Assembly: GCF_000182925.2 (NCBI RefSeq)
Contig: NC_026507.1
Coordinates: 1,116,001 to 1,180,000, forward strand
Length of the DNA: 64,000 nt
DNA from: Neurospora crassa OR74A
Lineage: Eukaryota > Ascomycota > Sordariomycetes > Sordariales > Sordariaceae
Direction of reading: 5' to 3'
The notes under the pieces: model-generated
The model's input: the letters and a program-made list of their open reading frames with translations, nothing else
Database searches by the model: none
Told to the model about the DNA's origin: nothing
In this document: one piece after another, positions 1 to 14,300 of the stretch
Numbering within the stretch: the first letter of the stretch is position 1
Layout of the letters: every line of letters starts with the position of its first letter
Made by a program: the position numbers and the translations under genes

Positions 1-336
1 CCGAAGACGAAGACGGGTGAGGTTAAGAGTGAGGAGATAAGCAATGTGCGGACTATGGGGGAGGGCACGTCGCCGAGGTCGACTTGGGTGTCGCTGGTTG
101 CGCTCAGAGGAAGGGAGCAGGGGGGGAGAGTGGAGGGAAGGGAAGCGGCAGTTATGGATGGGGAAGATGGGGAGCGTGTGGAACGGGACGAGGCAATTGA
201 TGATGATGATACACACGATGTGGAAAGTGTGACAAGCCTCGGACGAGACAGCGATTATGACTTCTTTGATGATTTCTCGGATGATGCGGACGACGAGATG
301 GAAGATGAAGATGAAGATGGCCCGGGTTTTTGGTGA
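1..336 (+). CDS. C-terminal end of an acidic-tailed protein (5' partial)
   Basis: The first reading frame is open from base 1 to a TGA at 334-336, so this is most likely the last 111 codons of a gene that starts left of the window. The visible part has a Lys/Glu/Ser-rich stretch, an Arg/Gly-rich stretch, and then a strongly acidic tail (runs such as IDDDDTHDVE and DDEMEDEDEDGPGFW). Codons are ordinary for the genic parts of this window and there is no sign of RIP. Acidic tails of this kind are common in nuclear and chaperone-like proteins, but no catalytic motif is visible and I do not recognise the family. It is also possible that an intron lies inside this stretch. The extent is moderately certain and the function unknown. 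Confidence 0.55.
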   Translation, partial: PKTKTGEVKSEEISNVRTMGEGTSPRSTWVSLVALRGREQGGRVEGREAAVMDGEDGERVERDEAIDDDDTHDVESVTSLGRDSDYDFFDDFSDDADDEMEDEDEDGPGFW

Positions 337-1479
337 TGGCAAGAATATGAAGAAGACGGAAAGACTGATGAAACAACAAGGCGAAGCATTGAAACTCGGG
401 TTATTCGTTATTTTGGATACTTGCCGGAAGAGGATAACCGGGGAAAGGGCAACAAATTGGTTAGTAGTACAAGAAGGAAGAAGCTGGAGGATATCAAGTT
501 CAGAATGTTCATGGATGTCAAATTAATCAACATTTGTCGATATAATCCGCGGACAAATAGAAATACGAGATGGCTTTTGTTTGTCAGCAAAAATGGTGGT
601 TCAGTGTCATAAACTCGGGGCGTGATATGAAGTCATTCCCGGCGCCGGGTTTCGAGGCTTTTGCTGATCCATGTCTTTCTTTGGTGGCAGATATCCCACT
701 AGCAGACACTCTGGCAATTTGGCAGTATTTCTGTTAAGAAGTCATGTTAGTCGGTCGGTGCCCACTCCGCCAAGACAGATACATGCGTAGAGCAGCTTTA
801 GGCCGGCACCAAGCTCAAGGCGGAACCTCTCGTGACCCGGTACGAGACATCATGAAGTTCCTGGTCGCTCCATCTCTGCTGAATTTCGAGAAGAAAGTGT
901 CTACTGTGTAGTAAAGAGAATCTCTGGCCAGACCTTTCAAAAATCATGGTCATGAGATATTGTACGCTGAGAAATCATCTTGACGGAACCCCCCACTGTC
1001 GATCGTGACATGCAGTAGTACAAGTTTCCACTTTATGGACGGAATAAGCGCCCCCGGATCCCGCTACCCCGCAAAAAGCAAAAAGGGTAAGCAGATCAAT
1101 AAACCATATCCAGACATCGTGAGGGTGAGGGTAGGAAACTAAAGGACAGACACCTGGCAGTATTGGAGGCGCTGACGGACATACAAACGGAGGAAGCCGA
1201 GGCGACGACGCGGATCAAAGGATTGCCACCTTCAGTCAGGATTGACAAGTTCAGCTTCCCGTTGAAGTCATTTCCGTTCACGCGAAACCACAAGACAAAA
1301 GTGAGGGGTCACCACTAAGGGACTGGGGCCAAGACTGTCCAGCAGGACCTCTGACCACTGCAGAGTAGGTGAGGGGGTGGTGAACCCTTGTGTGGCTGCA
1401 CTCCCGTCCGGCTAGTCTAGGTCTTCCTCCACCTCCACCCGCGTATTTGGGGAACCGGATTGACACGACCTGAGCGGGG
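337..1479. other. intergenic, normal GC, no gene seen
   Basis: This is the downstream region of the acidic-tailed gene, with normal base composition. Short ORFs on both strands are unconvincing: they have no domain, no good ATG context, or begin at non-ATG codons. It ends at the 34-bp inverted-repeat arm that precedes the A+T-rich block. Confidence 0.5.
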
Positions 1480-1513
1480 GTACGGTGGCCCAAGTGTGCG
1501 TTAGGCCGTTTAT
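1480..1513 (+). repeat. left arm of 34-bp perfect inverted repeat
   Basis: This 34-bp segment (core ggcccaagtgtgcgttaggc) is the exact reverse complement of 33540-33573. It lies about 80 bases outside the start of the A+T-rich block, in DNA that is not RIP-mutated. Neither the inner nor the outer flanks of the two arms are similar to each other, so only the 34 bases are shared. Confidence 0.85.
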
Positions 1514-1599
1514 CCAAAAGTTCAGAAAAAAAATGTCCGTACCGGCTGCAGGTAATAGGTACGCGCCCGGGCGCGTCAACATAAATTCACTTTAGCAAT

Positions 1600-4500
1600 T
1601 AACCCTATTTCACCTTCTATGTAACCCCGTATTCTCGTATAGCAAGATATACTTTAATACCTTCCCTATAATAATTATACTACTAAAAGTTAATATCTAT
1701 AACCAATATATATTAATTAGTAAGCATATATATATAAAATATCCGTATATAATATATATTAATTTTATACTAATATAACGTATAATAATGATAGCTAACA
1801 ATAATTATAATAACGATAGCCTCCTTATAGCTGAATTACGCCTATTTATTTTTAAAGGCAATTCGTTTACCGATAATATATTAAATACGTACAAGATAGA
1901 GGATAACAATATAAAATAGGATAACGTTATTATTATTCGTTTTGCAATTAAAAAGTTTTTTGATTGCAATATTAACGAAGTATATAAGATTTTATCTTAG
2001 TATAAGGTATAATACCCCTATTAAAGTTGGTTAATAAAAATCGGAGGTAGTTAATCCTAATTAATAACTATAAATTATTAAGCGCGCTATTTCCTTTAAA
2101 ACGTTCTAAATTAAGAGTAGTTAAGAAACTTCGAAATTGAAGTAGGATTATTATAAGCACTTCGTAAACTTAACTCACTATTTATTTTTATTCTATACAA
2201 ATAAAAAAGCTATTTACAATAAATATAAGAAGAATAGTAACTATAGCCCCTTTTCTAAATATATTATTATTGGTACTAAAACTACGGAACGTACCTATAT
2301 AAATTGTTTTTATAAGGGTAAAAATACTAATTATACCCTTCGTAAAAATATATAATATAATTTTTTTATATATAATAATAATGATTTACTAATTCTTTAT
2401 TAGGCTATAAGAAGAAGATAGCGAAGAAGAACGAGGAAATTGTTCCTTTTTCGGTTAATACTATTCGTAGTTGCAAGGTTCGCAATCTAGAGAGGGTTTT
2501 GGTTTGGATTCGGGCTGAAATTATCAAACATAAGTCTAATATATAGTAAATATTAAATTTCTACTAGGAATTACCTATATATAATATAGGTTTCAACGTT
2601 TAAATTATAATTTACGTTGATAATTCAAAATTCAAATTGAATTTTATATTAAAAATTCTCTACATATTATACCCGTATAAAAACTTTAAAAGAATTATTC
2701 TTTATAAATAAAATATAAAAGAATTATATACACTATAAAGAAAGTAATAAAGTATAAAGTTAATATAAAAGAAAAATAATTTCTTTTTATATAATTATAA
2801 TAAAGATTTTTATAAAGTAAAGGGTAATATATATATATATATTAATATAGTATAATTTTCGAGAAAAACAATAAATATATAAAAAGAATTATAGTTTGTA
2901 AATAGTATAGTAATTAAAAATCGTTTATAATATTATAAATAAAAGGGAATTGAAAAGGAAAGAAGGATTCTACTTATTTACTTATATATAATAAATATAA
3001 TATATAATAAAGTTAGGAAGTAAGTTATAAAGAAAATAAAATATATTATTTAATTAATTAAAATAGGTATAGTAAATTATAATAAAATACTTATAATAGT
3101 CTTATTAATTTATATTAATATAACTATATTCAATTAGAATATAGTAGGGTAGAATAATTTAAGAAAATGCTCTATTAGTACATAATATATATATATATAT
3201 TATTTAACTTATTAAAATTCAAATATTATTATATTAAAAATTCTTAATAAGAATTTATTATTTGGGGTATTAAAAGAAAATAATAATAATTATTATATAA
3301 TATTAAATATAAAATACTTTACTATTAGAAAATATTTATATATTTTTAGAAATTCCAATATATATATATATACATATTTATATATTATTACTTAAGTTAA
3401 TTTCTTTTTATTATATTATCTATAGAGAATAAAATAATCGTTTAAATTATTAATAAAGTTTTTAAAAAAGTATAAAAAGTTATTAATTTAAGAAAATAGA
3501 ATATTATTTAAAGCTTACTATTTATAATAATTACAATTTATATCTTGTAAGTCTTTATTATTATTTCCTTTATACTTGGAATTTTAAAAAAAAGGGAAAT
3601 AAATTAAATTATTAATAGAATTAGTTAATAAAAGGATATAAAATAAGGGAATGAAATAGAGAAAGTTTGTTTATATATTTAAAAAGTATATATATATACT
3701 ATAGTATAAGTATTTAAGTTAAATACGTTTATATATATACTATATTTTATATAGTATAATATTACACTAAACTTTACTTAAGTAAGTAAAACCTTGTATT
3801 TATATAAAATTAACAATTCTTTTAAAAAGAGTGTAAATGAAAATATAAATAAAATAATAATATTTGAATATTTTTACATTTATTTGATATTATAAAGTTT
3901 ATTTATATATATTATATTCTTCTATAGAAGATAATAGTAATATTTAAATATATAAAATATTTCCTTCTAATTATAATATTTAAAACTGTTTTAAATAGTT
4001 AATAATATATATTTTTAAGTTATTTAGATAATATTAATATAAATCTATAAAGATTAAATAACAAATATTAAACTTATTTAAAATATATAAGAAGGTGAAC
4101 TTTTATATTTATATTATTAAATTTAATAAAATACTAATATAACTAACTATATATAAATGATGTACTTTATAAAGTATATATATAAGTTACTATAATTAGA
4201 ACTAATATTATAAAACGTTTATATATAATAAGTAGGTTATAGTAATAATTAAATAAATAAATTTTATAATAAAATAAAGAGTTTTTATAAAACGCGCTCT
4301 TTAAATAAACTATCAACTATTAAATTGCTTTTAAATATTATTATACTATTATTCAAAAATACTCTAATTATTTATAATATATATATATATATACCGTCTT
4401 ACTTTTTATAATATAAATATTTTAAACTTTAATATTTAAAAATAAATATAATAGTATATAATTTATTAATTCTTAAAAAATAGTTTTAGTTATATATTAA

Positions 4501-5250
4501 ACTTACTATTTGTAATACTATTTTAACTATTCGTTTTCCAATTTTTAAATATTGAAATATTTAGGTTTGTTATTTAATATTTCTTTTTTAGTTTAAATTT
4601 TCTTAAACTTATTAAAAATAAATTTTATTTTAAATAGAAATATAAAATGGAAATATATATAATAAATAAACTAATACATTTTTATTTATTTATCTATATA
4701 TATTAAATAATATAAAAAATAATTAAAAGATAAAGAATTTTAGAAATACTTAATATATAAATAAAAGTAATAATAATAAAGAAATTTAAAGAATATTTAA
4801 ATTTTATTATTAATATTACTAAAATATAATATTAATATAAGTAAATAGAAATATAATAATAAAGAAAAAAAATTTTCTAATTACTAAATTAAAAATTATA
4901 CTACTAATAGCAATAGTATGTTTAGAGGCTGCTGTACGTTAGTATTAAATACGCGGTCCAACTACGTAATAATCCGTCCGTCCGTCTACTAGTATTTAAA
5001 GTTGCGATTAATTGACTCCGATTGATATTAATTCTTTCCGATATTGTCCTACTAAGTAAAGTACTTTCAGATACTTATTTACTATCCCCAACTATTAATT
5101 ACTATATTTTATTAAATTTCGAAACGTACTACTAAGTTAATAATTAAAATGACCTTATCTTTTATAATATTCTCCGAATGCTGCTCCGAAATAAGTATTT
5201 ACTATTTGAAATACCTAGAGTAATATTTATAATAGATTGAATATATTAAG
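1600..5250. other. extreme A+T DNA, no recognisable coding trace
   Basis: This is long simple A/T-rich DNA with scattered TA runs. I could follow no family motif. A small, less mutated patch at about 4915-5050 contains a triple tccg repeat and several CpG sites, and may mark an element boundary. Confidence 0.5.
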
Positions 5251-5279
5251 TATAGATAACAATTGGTAGTGAAACCTTT

Positions 5280-6660
5280 TAATACGCCCGAGACCATATA
5301 CATTATCGAACTAGATACTCCGATTGCGAATTTTACCCGTTTTATTACTTTAATTTAAAATAATACTAAAGTTATACCCTACTAAGCCTATACCTAGAAG
5401 AAGGCTCTCCGTATTTATATTATATATATCTTAATAGGTATAGAGAAGAATACTTTAAACGAAACGATAAATATTACTAAAGTTCAAAATTAATACACTA
5501 AAGAATTTATTAAAAAGAAGCTATCGTAGAATATTCGCCTTATTAGTTTTAATTAGTAAATAAAATACTATAAGTACACTCGAAGTAATTTAAGTCCTAA
5601 GGTTAATAATAAAACTCTAAATAACTTTATTTATATTTATACTAAATCTTAAGTTATAAATAAAGGTCCTTTTCCCAATTATTTAGCGTTTATTTAATAC
5701 TTAGGTAAAAAGTATATATTTAGTAAGAATATATTAAAGGAGGCTAAATTTAAATTATTCGAATTTATAAGTACCGACCAATTTGCAATTAAAATTAGAA
5801 TTAAGTTTATAGATTTGTATATAGACGTATCTCTACCTATTAATTTTAAAAATTTTAGGAGCGAGATTGAGGTGGGAAAACCGAAGTATAATTAATAGTT
5901 AATAATTATATTCGTTTAAATTATTTTAGAAATAGGTAATACTAATAATAAATTTAAAATACTAAAATATTTATATAAGTAAGGAGTATCGTTAATTAAT
6001 AGGAATTCCGTTCTTTCCCTAGTAGTTAAGAGAGTATTGGTAGCGAAAATTATTATTAAATAAGAATTTAGTATTTAAAAGGAGTATTAGAGGAAAAAGA
6101 AGCCGGATAGCGAGAGTAGGGAGGAATTACCTATTAAGGGGGGTAGAGGAATTCGAAGGAATAGACTTCTAATTAAATAAAAATTAGGAACCGAAGTAGA
6201 ATTTAATATATTATAAACGCCCTTAATTGTAATTTAACATTAAATTAAATATAGGGTAACTATTAATCGAAAGGTAAATATATAGAAAGAAGCTATTTTG
6301 AAAGTAACTATTAAAATTAAAGAAGCTCCGCCCTCTTTTTAAATAGAGGTTAGCATATAAGAGGAAAGTAATACGGAGAACGATATATAAAGTAAAATTA
6401 ATAGGGTTAATTATATATTAAGTAATAATATATTATTTAATAAGGGTAAAAGTATATTAAATAAGGGGGCGTTTAATAGGAGGGAATTTATAAATTTAAC
6501 TAATATTAAGGAGATTCCAGTACGTTTTACAATTAAAGAAGATAGATTACAATTAATTAACTCCAATTACTCTACTTCGGCCTTTATAGTCGTTACTCCT
6601 CTTCCTATATTATTAATTCGGAGTTATAGGCGATAATTCTATATATTAATAATTCTCGAT
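5280..6660 (+). pseudogene. unidentified RIP-killed quasi-ORF, plus strand
   Basis: From about 5280 a plus-strand frame (codons starting acg ccc gag acc) can be read for roughly 350 bases in which the only interruptions are TAA and TAG, as expected if Gln/Trp codons were converted by RIP. A second readable stretch at about 6090-6210 is Lys/Arg/Glu-rich (KKKPDSESREELPIKGG). Base composition is less extreme than in the neighbouring stretches. I recognise no polymerase, integrase or protease motif. It could be part of a retroelement polyprotein (the basic stretch resembles linkers in such proteins) or of a DNA-transposon gene. Confidence 0.4.
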
Positions 6661-6949
6661 TAATAATAGTTTAGAATTAGTTTTGTAATTTTAAAACCGA
6701 AATTTATTATTAAATTATTTTATATTTTATATTTTTAAACTTTTTTTTCTCTTTATAATTTTTATATTTAAATATATAGAATTTATTTATATATCCTTTC
6801 TAACTTTACTAAGTACCTTACATTATAATTATATTTAAATATAATAATTTATAATTGTATATAGTATAGTAATTAATATTACAATAGGAAAAATTATATT
6901 AACTATATTTAATTATAGTCAATTGCCTCCAATCGTAAAACTACTTTTA

Positions 6950-8600
6950 TTAATATATATTATTATTTTTAATATCCTCTAGGCCGTAATCTAAAACCTC
7001 TATTATTTTATCGATATCCCTACTTATTTACTTTACTATTTCCTTTACCTTATTAAAATTACTTTACAATATTCCGAAAATATATAATTCCGGTTCATTA
7101 CGTATAAATATATAATCTTTCAATCTATCCCGAAAATAATTATATTACTACTAGAAGGGTTGATTGGAAGTGTTCCGTACGTAGAGGATAAAGTCCTTTA
7201 TTAAAAAAGTATATAATACTATTATCTCCTTTAGTAAGTAATAATCGAATTCGAAGTTATCTATACGTATAAATTCCTTTAATTATATATACCGGTTCTA
7301 ATCTATTTAATACTAATAATTAAAAGCTTCTTTCTTATTATATTTATAGAATAGAATAATTAGTTTTCCGGAAATAATATAACGGCGGTTAGGTTAGAGT
7401 TATATAGTATATTAGTTTTAATATTTAATTTAATTAGTAAATTTTATTTGAATACGAGGTATAAAGGTAAAGAGTAAGGCGATATAGTCTTCGATTTTTA
7501 TCTCCGCCTACGCGTTTATAGATTCTAGTTTGTAGAAATAGTCTTAGTTATATTAGATTAATGTTAATCAATCGCAATCGGAAGTAATTTACTATTTAGA
7601 AGAATATTCAATTATTACGCAGCCTCCTCTATTAATTTTCAATACATTAATTATTAGTACTTTTCCTTTATAAAAAAACGTTTTATATTTCTAATAACTA
7701 TTTAAGTCCGTATATTAGTAGTACTTAATCCTTTCAGAATACTTTATATTAAATAGGAATATCCCCTTTTATTTATTTTTCTTTAATAATAATAATTAAT
7801 TTAGGGCTTATCCTTCGAAGTTTTATAATTTATTGCATTTTACTCCCGAGTACAATATAATAAAGCCTACTTACTACTATATTAATTTTATTACTATAAT
7901 TACCTCGTATTAGTATTAGAATAAACTTATACTTTTTAATTACTTTTATCTATTAGTAAAATATAGATTTTATTATTATAGCGGAAATACCTATATAAAA
8001 TTAAGGGATATAGCGTAAATATACGTTTATTCCTATATATACTTTAATATTAAACCGCCGAAATATTAAATATATATTAATATACTATATATAGTTTAAA
8101 TTAGGTATAATTTACCCCCTTCGACATTGAAGGAGTAGGTTTACCTTCTCTCGAATTACTTTAGGAAAGAAATCCTTAAAGTATATAAATAATAATTCCT
8201 ATAGTAGGTAAAGTTCGAAGAATTTTACAAAATAAAATTATAATTCCTATTTACTAAATTTCTAAATAAAATATACTTTATTAAATTCCTTAATACTTTT
8301 AAAGATAGTACGTACTTTAATAAACTTCGCTTCTAAGAGTTCGGGTATATACTTCTTTAAAATTCGAAATTTTTAATATAAGTCCGCTATACCTCTTAGA
8401 GAAATTATAAAATTACAATCATTAAGGATAGTATAAAGTTCTACGTTTATTAAGGGTCGTTTATTTAGGATAATTCTTACTTCCTTACGAAGTTTATTAC
8501 TTATAATTGTATATAGGCTGTATATTAATTTTATATTGAGTATTTTAAGAAAAATAATTAACGTTGTCCGACCGACCTTAAATCTATATATCTACTCCAA
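6950..8600 (-). pseudogene. unidentified RIP-killed quasi-ORF, minus strand
   Basis: A minus-strand frame can be followed between about 8330 and 8110 with interruptions only at TAA/TAG codons (it contains IKVRTIFKSIKEFNKVYF). The surrounding 1.6 kb has the same intermediate composition. It lies tail-to-tail with the plus-strand quasi-ORF at 5280-6660, so both may belong to one element. No family recognised. Confidence 0.35.
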
Positions 8601-8899
8601 TACTTTAAGTATTTACTTACGTATAAATTTATTAATATAAGTTTATTAAAAAAAATCTATATATAGCGTAAGGTCGACTGCTTTGCGGCTTATTATAAGA
8701 ATATAATATATAAAGATGTATATTGGTATTGTTTAACTGTATATAGATGTACGTTACGAAATAATAAAGTAATATTAAATATTCGGTAATAGCTCGGTCT
8801 TATTTCTATATAACTCTATCTAATATTTTTATTCAATTTGTAATTAGACCTAGTTAATTGTAAATAAAGCCAGTTGATTACTACTCTATTATATATTAC

Positions 8900-11297
8900 T
8901 ATTAGAATACTTTGCAATTTTTAACAAGACAATTTAATATTAGCAGTCTTACTTATATATATATAACTATGTAGAAACGAATTATATAAAGAATTAAATT
9001 AAATTGTTTTTTTATACTTTTTATATTCTTATTATTATATTTAATATTTTAACTTTTTTTCTTTTATATAATATTAACTATATATTTAATATTATGATTT
9101 TACTATTAGAATTATACAATTATTATTACTTTTATTTAAATTTAAGAAAATAATATATATATATTACTATATATTTTATATTTACCTTATTTATCTATTA
9201 AATATTTCTTTTATAAAAAAAAAATTTTTAATAATAAAATTATTCTTTAAAAATATATTTAAGAAGTTTAATATATAAATATCTTTTAAAGTAAAGATTT
9301 TAAAAATTTAAATTTTCTTTTTATATAATAATATATAAATATATAATAAATACTAATAGAAATTATATTTATTATTTAAAATTAATACTATATATTAATT
9401 TTATTAAATATTTTATTTAATTACTTTAAAGTATTAATAAGTAAATACTTATATAAAGAGTATTAGTTTAATTATTTTTATTATAATTTCTATATTAACT
9501 TATATAAATTTTAGAAATAAAAATAACACTTTATTCTAATAATATTCTTTATATTGTATATTATTAAAATTATTAGTTTTAATATTAAGATTCTATATAA
9601 TAGTATTAATACGTAATATTATTAATATATAAAATCTTCTTAGAAATATATTTATTTTAAATATGATATATTTACAAATCCCTTTTATATAATTAAAAAA
9701 ATCGACTTATATATTAAAAGAAAAGGATAATTTAATTTCTTCTAATATATTAAAACTATAAAAGAAATAGAATAAATATATTAAATCTGTTTACTTCTTT
9801 ATTTTCATATAATTATTTCGTATATAAAGATAAATATTTTTAGAATTTTAAAAAGTTTAAAAAAAAAGATTATAAGAAAATAATTATAAATAAAGTAGAA
9901 TTTAAATAACTATTAAAGTTATAAGCTTTATTTTAATTTGTAAAAGATAGATTAAGAATTAATAATTATTTTAATATTCCAATTAATTTATTATTTTAAA
10001 GTTAAATTAAATTATAATTAAAAAGTGTAAGGATATTTATTTATAAGAATAATATCTATTATATATAAGTAGAGTTCCTAGTATTATAAAAGAGAATATC
10101 TATTTGTACGGACTTGAAAGTCTATTTATATAGACCCAAACTTAAAACTTTAAAATTATTTGTAAGATTACGTAGTAGTATATATCGCGAATAAGGTTTA
10201 TAATTTTCGGGCTTTTTTTATACTTTTTTAATATTCAAATCAAACTAATGTGTACTTTAGAACCCTAAGAATTGAAATAATATTTATTAAATTTTAAGGA
10301 ATATTATAGTTCTAATATTAGAATAAACATTCTATTTTAATAGGCCTTAAGCTTTAAGGTAGTAAGTATTAAATCTATTAAAAATTAACGAGTAGAACGA
10401 TACTACTTTTAATACTATATAACTTTATTTTGTAAAGTTATTATTAATATTATAATTTTAAAGTCCGTACAAATAGACTTTCAAGTCCGTACAAATAGAT
10501 ATTCTGTTATAAAAAAGGAGATTGTAAATAGATTATTAATTATTATTTTTAAATAAATCTTATCCTATAGGGTTTATTCTATTATAGAAACTTAAAAGTT
10601 TTAATAATAAAATTCTTTTTTAAAATAGGTTTTCTTTTTAATTTATAAAATAAGTCTTTATATACTATTTATTAAAATACTTTTCTTAAAACGCTATTAG
10701 AACTTAAAACTAAATTTTATAAAAAGTAATATAATTATACTTACTTTTTCGTTTTTAAAGTAGTATAATAATATTTAAATTATAAAAACTCTTTAATATT
10801 TAACTTTTAAATAGTTTATAAAAGTACTTAATATTATTTAGAAAATTTAATTTTAATAATATTTAAATATTTATTAAATAAAAATATAAAATAAAGCTAC
10901 TAATATAAAATAGAAAATATATATAAAACGTTATATTCTTTTTAGTTATATACTTTCTCTTTATAAAAATAATTATATATTTCTTAAATATAATAATATA
11001 TAAAAAGGTTTTTTAAAAATATACTAAGTTAAATTTTTCAAAAATATATTTAAGAAAAATACTTATTTAAAACTATAAACTATTTTAAATATAAGTAAAT
11101 ATATATATCTGTTATTTTATATTTATATAAATTATTTAAAGTCTTCTTACTATTCGAATGTAATATATAAAGTGTAGTTATAAGTATATAGTAGAGTATA
11201 CCCTCAACTAACGTTGGTTGATTGTAACTAATAGTTATTTTTATATACTCTTAAGAATTTTCTCTATACTTCTATATTTTACTAAACTTTAAAATAT
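8900..11297. other. extreme A+T DNA enclosing a small inverted-repeat element
   Basis: Apart from the 413-bp element at 10093-10505 this stretch is nearly pure A/T with no coding trace that I could follow. It runs up to the first assembly gap. Confidence 0.5.
10093..10505. mobile_element. 413-bp MITE-like element with 35-bp terminal inverted repeats
   Basis: The 35 bases at 10093-10127 (core tctatttgtacggacttgaa) are the exact reverse complement of 10471-10505. On the right arm the unit gtccgtacaaataga occurs twice in tandem. The left arm carries the matching second unit in a RIP-mutated form (tatatagac where tgtacggac is expected). The interior has no ORF. Small, non-coding elements with inverted ends are typical of MITEs moved by another element's transposase. 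The host transposase is unknown. Confidence 0.7.
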
Positions 11298-11397
11298 NNN
11301 NNNNNNNNNNNNNNNNNNNNNNNNNNNNNNNNNNNNNNNNNNNNNNNNNNNNNNNNNNNNNNNNNNNNNNNNNNNNNNNNNNNNNNNNNNNNNNNNN
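11298..11397. other. assembly gap (100 N)
   Basis: Exactly 100 N separate two A+T-rich contigs. A round 100 usually means a gap of unknown size, so distances across it are not reliable. Confidence 0.99.
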
Positions 11398-14300
11398 TTT
11401 CCCTTTAAGTATTCTTATAATCCTCCTTAAGAATACTTATATACTTAAAATAATAAGAGAAGAAGGAATATACTAATACTTGTAGTTAAGTAAGAGATTT
11501 ATACTAAAGAGATAATAATAAGAAAAAACGAAATATAAGCTACGCTAATAATAATTTTAAATAAATAATTGGGGTAGAAGTTCCTTCCCTTACTTTTATC
11601 CCCCTCTCCTATATTTCTTAATACCTCTAATAGTAGCCCGCTCTCTTCTCTTTACTTCCTTCTCTCTTTTCTTTCTCTCCTCTACTTCCTCTCTAAATAA
11701 ATCCTTTATATCTTCTAAATTTATATCCAATAAATTTTAGACTTTACCTATATTAACTACCTTAAGTTAGAATAACTCCTATTTTATTTTCCTTAAAAGG
11801 GTTAGAGCGTATTTCTACTCTATATTTATTATTAAAATACCCCTAACGTATCTAATTTTTAATAAATCCTTTACAATTAATCTCTTTATTAGAAATACAA
11901 AATAGTTAATTAGGAAACGGTCGTAGTTTCTAAATATAATTTTCGTAGCTTATACTTTATTATGCTTTGTTATTCTCTTTTTCCGAAGTTTTAAAGGGGT
12001 AGGGGGATCTAGTACTAATCTTTTCTTTTATAGAGTTTATAGTATTTTAAATTTAGAAGCGGATCCTTTCTTTTCCAATTCGGGCTTAAGCTCTAATACT
12101 TTATTAAGTATAAAGGTAGGGTTTCTATCCTTATCCTTAATACTCCCTCGTTCGGCTATATTCGTAATAGTATCCTCCTATTTATTAATAGAAATTAAAA
12201 TAGGTAGTTTAAATCCCTATTAAATTAAATTGTAAAAGGCTTTAGGATTTCCTATTACTACCTCTTCCGGTGGATTTCTAATAGTAAGTAGGTATAACTC
12301 TTTATTATAGTTATACTTATTACTTAACCTATTATTTAAAGCTTATACTAAATCTTTACACTACTCTACATTTAATAGTTCTTCCGTACTATTAATCTAT
12401 TATACTCTAATATAATTATATACAACTTATATTTACTACTTAACTATAATCTCCTCTAATTATTCTATATTATTAATTTATATTTAAAGTTTTTAATAAT
12501 TACTTTCCTCCTAAAAGATAAGGTTAATATAGGGGTATAATTTGTTAGTAATATACCGATTTCTACGTTTTATTTTAATAAAAAATAGTTTAGCCGCTTC
12601 GAATATTTAAAATTTATAATCCTAACCGAACTATTAATAAGGAAATACGTATATTAAAGTATTACTCCGAACCTTCTTTTACTTTCCCTCTTTATTCTTA
12701 TATATATAGTTCTCCTTATATAAAACCCTAAGTGCGGTTTTAATCTACTTTACCCTTTCTATAGTAAAATCCGAATTATATAAGTACTATATACTATTTA
12801 TTTAGTTAATAATTATTAGCGAAAAGTAATTTTTTACCTAAATTGGCAAATACTACCACCGTATCTTTACTAAGAATTTTTTAAGGTTCTCCCCTATTAC
12901 TTTGAAGTACGGATTTATAAGGTCTAATAGTAGTACCGTTAGTAGGATGTAAATTTAATTATTAAAACTCTTCAATATCTATATTAAAGTTATATATACT
13001 TTAGTACTATTTAGCTATTACTTTTAATTAATATAATACTATAGGTTTACTATCCTTAAGGCGTACGAATACTATAAAATCCTACCGAACTAGGTAAATT
13101 CTAACCAATTTTCTAGGGGAAGGAGATCTATTTTTATAACCTTCTTGTAAGTATTTTTATTTATGTCGCCGAATATAAAAATAAATAGTAGTTCTATTAT
13201 ACTAATTTAATTCCCTATTTTTTTGTATTTAAGGAAGTACTAATCTAAATTTAGTAGTAACTTCCTAGGTAGTTCTAATTATAGGGGGTAAACTTCTCCC
13301 GGCTATATATTAATTTCTTTCTAATTCTTAATATCCTCCGTCTATACCTATTTTATATTCTTTGTATATTTATTTATTTAAGTATTATAGCCCTCAAGTA
13401 TATAGGGAGGAACTTTTAATTATAATTCAAATTTAGAATTTTCTAAGAGGATAGTCGGGTCTTTAGAATTGCTTTCTTAAAATATAGATTCATCCTCGCG
13501 AGAGGGGATCTCTTCTAACGTTTATTCTTCCTATTCTATATTTGCAATTTTAATAGGTAGGCTACTAAGGATTTCTTCTTCAGCAAATTCTCCTTTCTTT
13601 TTTTATAATTTAAAAGGAGGTTTATTAGGGGAAGGGATTTCTTATACTAGTTCCTATATAGGATTTAATTTAGTAATATTTGAGGGCGAATTTGTAGTGA
13701 GGATTAATATATTTATAGTATTAATTTCTTTTTTATCCTTTAGTATATTTATAAGTAGAATAGATTTTTTAATAGTAGTAGGTAGTAATATAACGGGTTG
13801 AATTTCTTTAGTAAGTAGTTTTAGTAGTTAACGAATTTTTACCCTTCGTCGATATATAAATTCTTCTTTACCCTCCTTTTCCTAAAAGGCGGAAATCTCC
13901 TCGTTATTACTATTATTACCTTCAAATCTTTAATAGCGAATATAGATAATCTATTTTAATTTTATATTGTTAAATGGGTTTTCTTCTATTGCGAATTAAA
14001 TAATATTAATTTTATAATATTCTAAGGGGCTAATTACATCCTTTTTTAACGATATCCTAAATTACTATAGTTATTTATATTTAAATATAAGCCTAAAGAC
14101 TATAGGCTATATAATTAGGTTATATAGGTATAATATTTTTATAATCTCCCTATTAAAGAGTCTCTTGAATTATAACTCTTCGGGCCAAATCCGTAGCACC
14201 TCTATCTCTTATACTTATATAAATTATTAAATAATAATCTATAGTACCCTAAGCTAGGTTTATAATTCCTTTATTTTATATATTTACGTAGGATATTAAA

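Noticed and set aside
1278-1517. Minus-strand ORF sharing KRPNAHLGHRT with a plus-strand ORF at 33467-33655.
   Set aside because: The shared peptide is only the translation of the 34-bp inverted repeat; nothing else matches and neither ORF looks coding.
4888-8930. Possible inverted ends (ttaaaaatt..ctaatag..aata) bracketing the 5-8.6 kb quasi-ORFs.
   Set aside because: The similarity is short and made almost only of A and T, so chance matches are likely in this DNA.
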